From DTU078 sp033808535 (lineage in GTDB: Bacteria; Bacillota; Clostridia; Oscillospirales; CAG-272): 64,000 nucleotides of DNA. The position numbers and the translations under genes are program-made. Of the stretch, positions 53,372 to 60,973 are shown in pieces. A model generated the notes under the pieces. The model worked only from the letters and a program-made list of their open reading frames with translations. It had not been told where the DNA came from and made no database searches. The stretch covers positions 6,702 through 70,701 of the forward strand of contig JAPXNL010000001.1 in assembly GCA_033808535.1 (NCBI GenBank), in the 5' to 3' direction. Each line of letters begins with the position of its first letter. Position 1 is the first letter of the stretch.

Positions 53372-54733
53372 TTATGCGTTTATAAAATCGTTTTCCGGCC
53401 TGTTGATAATGTAAAAGCCTATTTCGTTTTTCAGATTCTGCCTGTTATATGTCAGCGGCGTGCCGTCGGTCTGCACCACAATCGCTCCCGCGGCTTCACA
53501 TATGCACTGCATTGCGGCGGTGTCCCATTCCATTGTGGGCCCGAAACGTATATAAACGTCGGCTTCGCCCGCGGCAACCCTGCAGCCCTTGAGCGAACTG
53601 CCCGCAGTAACCGTGCGCGCAATGCGGTCTTTGTTTGCCTCAAGCAATGTTTCCTCGCGCGGGTCGCCGTGCGACCGGCTGCGCATGACGACAAGATCTG
53701 ACATGCGACTGCTGACATGCAGCCGTTCGACCTCTCCGTCGCTGCGCTTTCTGTATGCTCCGCCGCCCCTGCACGCGCTGTAAAGCTCGCCCGTGATCGG
53801 GACATAAACCACTCCGACGACCGGCACGCCGCTCCAAGCAAGCGCGATATTGACCGTAAACTCCCCGTTGCGCTTTATAAACTCCTTTGTCCCGTCGAGC
53901 GGGTCGACGATAAAACAGCGTTTTGAATAAAGCCGCGACCTGTCGTCGGCGCTTTCCTCGGCAAGGATGGGTATAAAGGGAAATTCACGCTTTAAAATAT
54001 CGACGATCACGGCGTTTGCGCGTTTGTCGGCGATTGTGAGCGGAGAGCTGTCAGCTTTCAGCTCGACTTTGAAGTCGTCCGTGCCGTATACAGCCATTAT
54101 CTCTTTGCCCGCACACAGCGCCGCCTCTGTCATCGCAGGCAAAAACTGACGGCGTATAACCTCCGCAACCACGGCGGATGCGCACTCGTCAACGCTTTGT
54201 CCCGCAGTGTCGAGCGTCAGCTCGGGGTTTTCCGGCGCTTCATACGGCGCGGACACGCCGGTGAACTCTGTTATCACGCCTGCGCGCGCTTTTTTGTAAA
54301 GCCCCTTGACGTCGCGCTGCTCGCAGATTTCGATCGGCGCACAGACGTATATTTCGACAAAATCGCAGCGTGACAATATGCGCTTGCGCGCCGCAGCCCT
54401 GCTCGCTTTGGCGGGTGATATGGCCGACACCAGAACTATCTGCCCGCTGTCGGCAAGCAGATACGCGGCTTCGGTCAGCCTGCGGATGTTCTCGGCGCGG
54501 TCGGCGGGCGAGAAGCCCAGATCAGAATTGAGTCCGGTGCGCATGTTGTCGCCGTCGAGTATATAGGCCGAAAATCCCATCTCGACAAGCCTGGCTTCAA
54601 CTTCGGCTGCCACCGTCGATTTGCCGCTGCCTGAAAGTCCTGTAAACCACAGCACCATTGCGCGCTGGCCGGTGAGTGCGCGCCTTTGCTCGGGCGTAAC
54701 TGTTGAGGCGCGCGGAAAGATATTTTCATTCAT
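53372..54733 (-). CDS. Fusion of APS kinase (CysC) and PAP phosphatase (CysQ)
   Basis: A 453-residue two-domain protein. Residues about 1-195 are an APS kinase with intact P-loop GLSGSGKST (32-40), LDGDNMRTGLN and GLYKKARAG. From about 198 it is a CysQ/inositol-monophosphatase-type nucleotidase with EE at 259-260, the metal motif DPLDGTKEF (277-285) and WDTAA near the end. One protein thus makes PAPS and hydrolyses 3'-phosphoadenosine nucleotides, perhaps to keep PAPS or PAP low. GGAG lies 8 nt before the ATG. It leads the cysD operon and is divergent from the small membrane protein gene. Confidence 0.93.
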   Translation of the reverse strand: MNENIFPRASTVTPEQRRALTGQRAMVLWFTGLSGSGKSTVAAEVEARLVEMGFSAYILDGDNMRTGLNSDLGFSPADRAENIRRLTEAAYLLADSGQIVLVSAISPAKASRAAARKRILSRCDFVEIYVCAPIEICEQRDVKGLYKKARAGVITEFTGVSAPYEAPENPELTLDTAGQSVDECASAVVAEVIRRQFLPAMTEAALCAGKEIMAVYGTDDFKVELKADSSPLTIADKRANAVIVDILKREFPFIPILAEESADDRSRLYSKRCFIVDPLDGTKEFIKRNGEFTVNIALAWSGVPVVGVVYVPITGELYSACRGGGAYRKRSDGEVERLHVSSRMSDLVVMRSRSHGDPREETLLEANKDRIARTVTAGSSLKGCRVAAGEADVYIRFGPTMEWDTAAMQCICEAAGAIVVQTDGTPLTYNRQNLKNEIGFYIINRPENDFINA

Positions 54734-54791
54734 GAGCCATACTCCGGGTTAATATAATTGATAACATGATAGTGAAAGGACGGACAAGACC

Positions 54792-55097
54792 GTGAATATA
54801 TACACAAACCGCCCGGCTAACCGCATTTCACGCCGGGCACGCGCCGCAGAGCGGCGTGTGACGCTTGCCGCTGTGCTGCTTACGTTTTCGGTTATTGTTA
54901 CGCTTGCCACAATAAGGCGCATCATCGACAGCCAGAAAACCGGCAGCCTGTCGGAGGCTGCCGCGCTTGCCTACGCCGCGGTCGTGCCGACTGAAAGCGC
55001 ATCGGATACGGGCGGCGACACTTTGGCAGACAACGATGATATCACCAACGAAAGTTTTGTCGACGACAATTTTGTCGCCGGTGACATTATAGCATAA
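54792..55097 (+). CDS. Small single-pass membrane protein, unknown
   Basis: A 101-residue protein with a very basic start (RPANRISRRARAAERRV), one membrane segment (about 24-41) and a Ser/Asp/Glu-rich outer tail ending in DNFVAGDIIA. No family is recognised. It starts at GTG with AAAGGA about 12 nt upstream. Its stop overlaps the first codons of the open frame of the M50 protease gene, so the two are probably one operon and may act together, for example as substrate or partner, but nothing in the sequence proves it. Confidence 0.6.
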   Translation: MNIYTNRPANRISRRARAAERRVTLAAVLLTFSVIVTLATIRRIIDSQKTGSLSEAAALAYAAVVPTESASDTGGDTLADNDDITNESFVDDNFVAGDIIA

Positions 55098-55821
55098 TAC
55101 GGGTCGGGTTACAATCGGAAACGCTCAATTTACCGCTAAAAAAAATAGCGCCGGTGCACACGGCGGCAAATCCGCGGCGGGCAAAGCCCGCAAATCCGCA
55201 GCGCGACCGGAACGCAAGCTCCGGCGCGCAAAGCCGGAGATAACGGTCTCCCCGCACGCTTTTATTTTTGATTGCATACTGCTCGCCGACGGAACAATAT
55301 ATGCGCTTATCACATTTGCGGCCGCAGCTGTTCACGAGCTCGGGCATCTGGCGGCGGCAGTATTATCGCGCGCGCCGATCCGCCATATATCGTTTTTGCC
55401 GCTCGGCGCGGTTATAACGCTCGGCGAGCCCTGCTCATACCGCGCCGATATTGCCGTAAAGCTCGCCGGGGGAGCCGCGAACCTAGCCGCCGCTGGGGCA
55501 TGCGCGCTGCTGCGGAATGCATTATGCCTTTCCGGCCCGGCCGATATCGCCGCGGTGTATTTTATAATATGCTGCATAGCGCTTGCCGCCTTCAATCTGC
55601 TGCCTATACGCACGCTTGACGGCGGTGAGGCGCTTTTTTCGCTTCTCTCCATGCTGTTCGGACCGGACACAGCCGACCGCGCAATGCGTGTCATTTCGCT
55701 CTGCGCGCTGATCCCTTTATGGCTTGTGTCGGGGTGGACGATGTTTTACACAGGCGGAAATCTGACGCTGATGCTACTCTGCGGATGGCTGTTTTTTGCG
55801 GCGGTTTTGGAGAGCTGTTGA
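55093..55821 (+). CDS. M50 site-2-protease-like membrane metalloprotease (start uncertain)
   Basis: The frame shows the zinc motif HELGH (around 55333) and the downstream NLLPIRTLDGGE with the third ligand Asp: the two active-site parts of SpoIVFB/S2P proteases. About four membrane segments are visible, the first in SPHAFIFDCILLADGTIY. The frame is open from 55093, but the first ATG, GTG or TTG comes only at 55396, after the HELGH motif. Translation must start at a rare codon (for example ATT, ATA or CTG) or after a frameshift, perhaps at the A8 run at 55138-55145. I give the open frame as extent. It follows the small membrane protein and precedes potA. Confidence 0.7.
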   Translation, partial: HNTGRVTIGNAQFTAKKNSAGAHGGKSAAGKARKSAARPERKLRRAKPEITVSPHAFIFDCILLADGTIYALITFAAAAVHELGHLAAAVLSRAPIRHISFLPLGAVITLGEPCSYRADIAVKLAGGAANLAAAGACALLRNALCLSGPADIAAVYFIICCIALAAFNLLPIRTLDGGEALFSLLSMLFGPDTADRAMRVISLCALIPLWLVSGWTMFYTGGNLTLMLLCGWLFFAAVLESC

Positions 55822-55954
55822 CCGGCGAATCGAGAGGATACATGAGTATTTGGGTGATTTTCACGGTTTAAAGCGGGCTAAATCCGGCCAATTGCAATAT
55901 ATCGCTGATAACTCTGAAAAATACGGGAAAATTCAAAGAATTTTTCTAAAAATA

Positions 55955-55983
55955 TTGCATTTTAAAATACAAGGTGTTATAAT
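55955..55983 (+). promoter_or_regulatory. Promoter of the potABCD operon
   Basis: TTGCAT, 17-nt spacer, TATAAT, 40 nt upstream of the potA ATG. Confidence 0.75.
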
Positions 55984-56022
55984 AGGGTCGATTTTTATTT
56001 AGGAGGTCTATCGTAACGCAGA

Positions 56023-57180
56023 ATGACGGGATGCGAAAGCTGCATAATCTCGCTTCGGGGCATCACCAAGTACTATAACGGCGAGGCGGTGCTCAGAGGC
56101 ATAAACCTCGACATCCACGACAAGGAGTTTATCACGCTGCTGGGGCCTTCCGGCTGCGGAAAAACTACCACGCTGCGGATTATCGGGGGTTTTGTTACGC
56201 CTGATGAAGGTGACGTGTTTTTCAACGGCAAGCGCGTCAACGACGTGCCGCCGTATAAGCGTCCGGTGAACACCGTGTTCCAGAAATACGCTTTGTTCCC
56301 ACACCTGAACGTTTACGATAACATTGCTTTCGGACCTCGCCTTACAAAGGCGTCGGAGAGCGAAATATCGCGCCGGGTCAAAGAAATGCTTGAGCTTGTT
56401 AACCTGCGCGGGTTCGAGCGACGCAGCGTAAACCAGTTGTCGGGCGGTCAGCAGCAGCGCGTGGCTATCGCGCGCGCGCTTATCAACAATCCGAAGGTGC
56501 TGCTGCTGGACGAGCCGCTTGGCGCGCTCGACCTGAAACTGCGCAAGGACATGCAGGTGGAGCTAAAAAACATCCAGCAGCGCATGTCGATTACATTTAT
56601 ATATGTAACGCACGACCAGGAAGAAGCGCTGTCGATGTCTGACACCGTAGTCGTCATGGACTCGGGCATTATACAGCAGATAGGCACGCCACAAGAGATT
56701 TACAACGAGCCGGTCAATGCCTTTGTCGCCGACTTCATCGGAGAATCTAACATTCTGGACGGCATAATGTATGCCGACTATGATGTGGGGATATTCGGCA
56801 GACATTTTAAGTGCCTTGACAAAGGTTTTGAAAAGAACGAACCGGTGGATGTTGTCGTGCGTCCCGAGGACATCGATATTGTATCTGTCGAGGACGGAAT
56901 GCTTTCGGGCGTGGTTACCAACGTGACCTTCAAAGGTCTGCATTACGAGATAATAATAGATATTGAAGGCTTCAAATGGATGGTGCAGACCACGGACTTC
57001 CAGCCTGTAGAGGCTGTTGTGGGAATCAAAATCGACCCTGACGCCATCCATATCATGAAAAAATCTGAATATTCGGGCGCGTTCGGCGACTACAGCTCAT
57101 TTTCCGGCGAGCTGGACAGGCTGTCGGAGCTTGAGGAAGATCCGGAGAAGCCCCCTGCGGAGGAGGAGATCGCGGATTGA
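56023..57180 (+). CDS. potA: Spermidine/putrescine ABC transporter ATP-binding protein PotA
   Basis: A 385-residue ABC ATPase with Walker A GPSGCGKTTTLR, signature LSGGQQQRVAIARAL, Walker B VLLLDEPLGALD and the switch His in YVTHDQEEAL. The C-terminal TOBE-like regulatory domain (about 240-360) is followed by an acidic, Pro/Glu-rich tail. It powers polyamine import through PotB and PotC. The promoter lies right upstream. potB starts 4 nt before its stop. Confidence 0.95.
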   Translation: MTGCESCIISLRGITKYYNGEAVLRGINLDIHDKEFITLLGPSGCGKTTTLRIIGGFVTPDEGDVFFNGKRVNDVPPYKRPVNTVFQKYALFPHLNVYDNIAFGPRLTKASESEISRRVKEMLELVNLRGFERRSVNQLSGGQQQRVAIARALINNPKVLLLDEPLGALDLKLRKDMQVELKNIQQRMSITFIYVTHDQEEALSMSDTVVVMDSGIIQQIGTPQEIYNEPVNAFVADFIGESNILDGIMYADYDVGIFGRHFKCLDKGFEKNEPVDVVVRPEDIDIVSVEDGMLSGVVTNVTFKGLHYEIIIDIEGFKWMVQTTDFQPVEAVVGIKIDPDAIHIMKKSEYSGAFGDYSSFSGELDRLSELEEDPEKPPAEEEIAD

Positions 57181-57998
57181 ACAGGTCGTCGCTTGGAGCA
57201 CGATTAAACGCGGCTCCGTATATGCTTTGGGCTGCGATATTCGTGGTGGCTCCGCTCTTAATGGTGGCGTATTACGCGCTGACCGACAAAAAAGGCGCGT
57301 TTACGCTTGCAAATTTCGCACAGCTCGGCGACTTTTCCGACATTTTCGTGCGCTCGATCTGGTTTGCGCTTGTGGCAACTGTCATCTGCCTTATAATTGC
57401 GTACCCGATCGCCTACAATATAGCCATGCGCCGCGAGCGCACACAGCGGGTGCTCGTGATGCTTGTCATGCTGCCGATGTGGATGAGCTTCCTTTTGCGC
57501 ACATATTCATGGATGACGATTCTTGAGGATACGGGCGTGATAAACACGCTGCTCGGCTACTTCGGCTTAAAACCCCTTCACATGATAAACACATCGGGCG
57601 CCGTTATATTGGGTATGGTATATAACTTCCTGCCATATATGATTTTGCCCATATACTCGGTGCTCGCAAAGCTCGAGCGCAGCATGATTGAGGCTGCGCA
57701 GGATTTGGGCGCAGGCCGCCTTCAGGTTTTGACCAAAATAATCATCCCCCACAGCATGCCCGGCATTGCGTCGGGTCTGACTATGGTGTTCGTGCCGTCG
57801 GTTTCGACTTTCTATATCAGCCAGAAGCTGGGCGGCGGCAAGTTTGACCTCATCGGCGACACCATCGAACGTCAGTTCCAGACGCTATACGACTACAACC
57901 TTGGTGCGGCGATTTCGTTTGTGCTTATGATTTTGGTCCTTATCTGCATCGCCGTGCTCAATAAATTCACTGACGAAGAAGGGGAGCTGCTGGTATGA
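57177..57998 (+). CDS. potB: Spermidine/putrescine ABC transporter permease PotB
   Basis: A 273-residue permease with about six membrane segments and the EAA loop (IEAAQDLGAGRLQVLTKIIIP). It starts with TTG overlapping the potA stop (TTGA), so it is translationally coupled. FLLRTYSWMTIL and LGGGKFDLIGDTIERQF are PotB features. Confidence 0.95.
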   Translation: MNRSSLGARLNAAPYMLWAAIFVVAPLLMVAYYALTDKKGAFTLANFAQLGDFSDIFVRSIWFALVATVICLIIAYPIAYNIAMRRERTQRVLVMLVMLPMWMSFLLRTYSWMTILEDTGVINTLLGYFGLKPLHMINTSGAVILGMVYNFLPYMILPIYSVLAKLERSMIEAAQDLGAGRLQVLTKIIIPHSMPGIASGLTMVFVPSVSTFYISQKLGGGKFDLIGDTIERQFQTLYDYNLGAAISFVLMILVLICIAVLNKFTDEEGELLV

Positions 57999-58825
57999 AA
58001 ACCGCCAAACGCATTTACACGGCGCTTGTTTTTATATTCCTGTACCTGCCCATCGCCGTCATGATTTTGTACTCATTTAACAAAATAAACAGTACCGGAG
58101 TGTTCGGCGGATTCTCGCTGCGCTGGTATGCGGAACTGTTCAGAGATACTGAAACGCTGACCGCGCTGAGAAACTCTCTTGTGCTTGCCGTTATCTCGTC
58201 GCTGTGTGCGACTGTCATCGGAACGGCGGCAGCGGTAGGCATCGACAAGCTGCGCACGCGCTGGGTCAAGACGCTGACGCTGACCGTTACAAACATCCCG
58301 ATGGTCAACCCCGAGATTGTGACCGGCGTTTCCATGATGCTCTTGTTTGTGTTCGGCGCAAATCTCATGAGAGCTTCGGGAAGCGTGCTTGGGTTCTGGA
58401 CGATACTCATAGCGCATATTACGTTCAACCTGCCATATGTTATATTGTCGGTTCTGCCAAAACTGCGCCAGATCGACCCGCATCTGCAGGAGGCGGCACA
58501 GGATCTGGGCTGTCCGCCGGTCAAGTCGTTTTTCAAGGCGGTGTTTCCGACAATCCTGCCGGGCGTTATCACCGGCGCGGTGATGGCGTTTACGCTCTCG
58601 CTCGACGATTTTGTAATCAGCTATTTTACAATCGGCCCGGAATTCCAGACATTGCCCATTCGCATTTTCTCAATGACGAAAAAACGCGTAACGCCTGACA
58701 TTTACGCGCTGTCGACAATGCTGTTTGCGACAATCCTGCTTCTGCTTATCATCATCAACGCCCTTCAGGCTTACGGTGACAAGCAGCAGGGCAGAAAAGA
58801 AAACAGAATCAATCGCAGTTTATAA
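57995..58825 (+). CDS. potC: Spermidine/putrescine ABC transporter permease PotC
   Basis: A 276-residue permease with about six membrane segments and EAA loop QEAAQDLGCPPVKSFFKAVFP. SFNKINSTGVFGGFSLRWY and LSLDDFVISYFTIGPEFQTLP are PotC features. The ATG overlaps the potB stop (ATGA). It ends in a Lys/Arg/Asn-rich tail. Confidence 0.95.
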   Translation: MKTAKRIYTALVFIFLYLPIAVMILYSFNKINSTGVFGGFSLRWYAELFRDTETLTALRNSLVLAVISSLCATVIGTAAAVGIDKLRTRWVKTLTLTVTNIPMVNPEIVTGVSMMLLFVFGANLMRASGSVLGFWTILIAHITFNLPYVILSVLPKLRQIDPHLQEAAQDLGCPPVKSFFKAVFPTILPGVITGAVMAFTLSLDDFVISYFTIGPEFQTLPIRIFSMTKKRVTPDIYALSTMLFATILLLLIIINALQAYGDKQQGRKENRINRSL

Positions 58826-58877
58826 ATAATAAAATATAATATTATCCAAAATATAAATGTCCCGGAGGTAAACTGAA

Positions 58878-60065
58878 TTGAAAAAAATATTTCTTTGCAC
58901 CCTTGTATTTGCGCTGCTTGCCTCTTTATTGATACCTCTTACCGTGAGCGCGGAGAGCGAGACGGTGGGCAGCGGATATATCAACGTTTATAACTGGGGC
59001 GAATACCTCTCTGACGGCTCCGACGACTCGCTGAACATCAACGAGGAGTTTACCCGCCGCACCGGCATCAAGGTAAACTACACAAACTATGCCTCAAATG
59101 AAGACCTTTATGCCAAGCTCAAGAGCGGCGGCGCATCGTATGACGTTATCATTCCGTCCGACTATATGATCGAGCGGATGATTGCCGAGGGTATGCTGCA
59201 GAAGCTTGATTTCTCCAACATACCCAACTATAAATATATAGCCGACGAATACAAGAATCTGTACTTTGACCCGAACAACGAATACAGCGTGCCGTACAAT
59301 GTCGGCATGGTCGGGCTTATATATAACAAAACGCTCGTGGAGGGCACGCCCGACTCGTGGTCTGTTCTCTGGGACGAGAGATACGCAAACAAAATCTTAA
59401 TGTTCAATAACCCCCGCGACGCCTTTGCGATCGCCCAGTTTCTGCTCGGTATGAGTGTAAACACCACCGTTCCGGCTGACTGGGACCGCGCCGCGGCAAA
59501 GCTTGAGGAGCAGAAGCCGCTTGTCCAGTCATATGTAATGGACGAGGTATTCAACAAGATGGAAAGCGGCGAGGCTGCGCTGGCTCCCTATTATGCGGGC
59601 GATTTTCTGAGCATGCAGGAAAACAATCCTGACCTCGGAATCGTGTTCCCAAAGGAAGGAACCAACATTTTCGTCGACTCTATGTGCATCCCGGTGGGCG
59701 CACAGAACAAGACCGCGGCGGAAATGTATATAAACTTCCTGCTCGAACCCGACATCGCGCTCGCCAACGCGGAATTTCTCTGCTATGCTTCGCCGAACAC
59801 AACCGTTATAGACAATCCGGACTACTCTCTTGCCGGAAATGAAGTTATATATCCTCCGGAAGAGGTTAAGGCAAATACCGAGTACTTCCACAACATGCCC
59901 AGAGAAACTCTGGATTATATGGCTTCAAAGTGGAACGACCTTAAAATCGGCGGCCAGAACAACATCGCCGTTTACGTCGGGCTGGGCGCTGTCGTCGTGC
60001 TGGCTGTGGTAGTGTTGGTGCTCCGCGCCGCGAAAAAGAAAAAGCAAAGCGCCTACATGGACTGA
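58878..60065 (+). CDS. potD: Polyamine-binding protein PotD, C-terminally membrane-anchored
   Basis: A 395-residue substrate-binding protein. NVYNWGEYLSDG after the signal peptide and YDVIIPSDYMIERM are the PotD ligand-binding hallmarks. The signal peptide (FLCTLVFALLASLLIPLTVSA) has no lipobox Cys. Instead a hydrophobic segment followed by KKKKQSAYMD near the C-terminus should anchor it, an unusual design for a Gram-positive binding protein. The start is TTG with GGAGGTAAACTGAA upstream. It is the last gene of the potABCD operon, 52 nt after potC. Confidence 0.93.
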   Translation: MKKIFLCTLVFALLASLLIPLTVSAESETVGSGYINVYNWGEYLSDGSDDSLNINEEFTRRTGIKVNYTNYASNEDLYAKLKSGGASYDVIIPSDYMIERMIAEGMLQKLDFSNIPNYKYIADEYKNLYFDPNNEYSVPYNVGMVGLIYNKTLVEGTPDSWSVLWDERYANKILMFNNPRDAFAIAQFLLGMSVNTTVPADWDRAAAKLEEQKPLVQSYVMDEVFNKMESGEAALAPYYAGDFLSMQENNPDLGIVFPKEGTNIFVDSMCIPVGAQNKTAAEMYINFLLEPDIALANAEFLCYASPNTTVIDNPDYSLAGNEVIYPPEEVKANTEYFHNMPRETLDYMASKWNDLKIGGQNNIAVYVGLGAVVVLAVVVLVLRAAKKKKQSAYMD

Positions 60066-60082
60066 CATAAAAGGGAAAACCC

Positions 60083-60910
60083 GTGATTGACCTGCACACT
60101 CATTCGACAGCCTCCGACGGGACGCTTACACCCGTACAGCTTGTCGAATATGCACATGCAAAGGGCCTTATAGCCATTGCGCTCACCGACCACGACACGG
60201 TCGCAGGCATATCTGCGGCAGTTGCCGCCGCTTCTCGCATAGGCGGCATCGAGCTTATACCCGGCATCGAGCTTTCGGTGGAATCAAGGGGCGAAACCCA
60301 TGTGCTGGGCTATTTCATAGACACATCAAGCCGGAAGCTCACCTGCGCGCTTGAGGACATCAGGCGCGTCAGGGTCGAGCGCGGGTATAAAACAGCCGAA
60401 AATCTGACCGTGGCAGGCATGCCCGTCACAGTTGAGGAAGCGCTTGAGTTTTCGGGCGGCGGAGCTATCGCGCGGATCCATTTTGCAAAGCTGCTTGTAA
60501 AGAAAGGCTACTCAAAGACCGTTGCGGACGCTATGCGTGACTGGCTGTCACCCGGCAAGCCTGGGCACTCGTCGGCACAGGCGATAACGGCGGAAGAAGC
60601 AGTTGAAATTATCAGGTCGGCTGGGGGCGACGCATATATTGCGCATCTGCACACAACCGGTATGCCGGGCGGAGAGCTTTACGATTTTTTAAAACGCCTG
60701 AAATCAGCCGGACTTGCCGGAATTGAATGCATGTACAGCGAATATACGCCGGAAATGGCGGCAGAATATGCAGAGCTTGCGGACACGCTGGGTCTGAAAC
60801 GCTCGGGCGGCACGGATTTCCACGGAAATAATAAGCCGCACATTGAAATAGGTACAGGCTTCGGCAACATGAGAACAGGCTATGAAGTGCTTGCCGCAAT
60901 GCGCGCTTAA
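60083..60910 (+). CDS. PHP-domain phosphoesterase (3',5'-nucleotide bisphosphate phosphatase family)
   Basis: A 275-residue PHP-fold enzyme. Metal motifs are DLHTHSTASDG, LTDHDTVAG, GIELSVE and the late GGTDFHG, plus AHLHTTG where most family members have AHP. Its closest characterised relatives (YciV/RNase AM type, Chromobacterium cv1693) hydrolyse 3',5'-bisphosphonucleotides such as pAp. It starts at GTG with AAGGG upstream, 17 nt after potD. cysN follows after 63 nt. The pAp activity would suit the sulfate-activation genes; this is inference. Confidence 0.88.
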   Translation: MIDLHTHSTASDGTLTPVQLVEYAHAKGLIAIALTDHDTVAGISAAVAAASRIGGIELIPGIELSVESRGETHVLGYFIDTSSRKLTCALEDIRRVRVERGYKTAENLTVAGMPVTVEEALEFSGGGAIARIHFAKLLVKKGYSKTVADAMRDWLSPGKPGHSSAQAITAEEAVEIIRSAGGDAYIAHLHTTGMPGGELYDFLKRLKSAGLAGIECMYSEYTPEMAAEYAELADTLGLKRSGGTDFHGNNKPHIEIGTGFGNMRTGYEVLAAMRA

Positions 60911-60915
60911 AACAA

Positions 60916-60955
60916 AATATTAGACGGCGGAGCGCCCGCTCCGCCGCTAAATATT
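60916..60955. terminator. Long palindromic hairpin between the PHP gene and cysN
   Basis: AATATTAG-CGGCGGAGC pairs with GCTCCGCCG-CTAA(A)TATT around a 4-nt loop. It lacks a T-tract, so it may be a regulator or an RNA stabiliser rather than a plain terminator. Confidence 0.5.
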
Positions 60956-60973
60956 ATAAAGCAGGACTGGGAT

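Noticed and set aside
55842..55871. A 9-codon frame (MSIWVIFTV) with GAGAGGA upstream, after the M50 gene
   Set aside because: Too short to judge; no Trp- or amino-acid-rich leader logic and it lies before the potA promoter.
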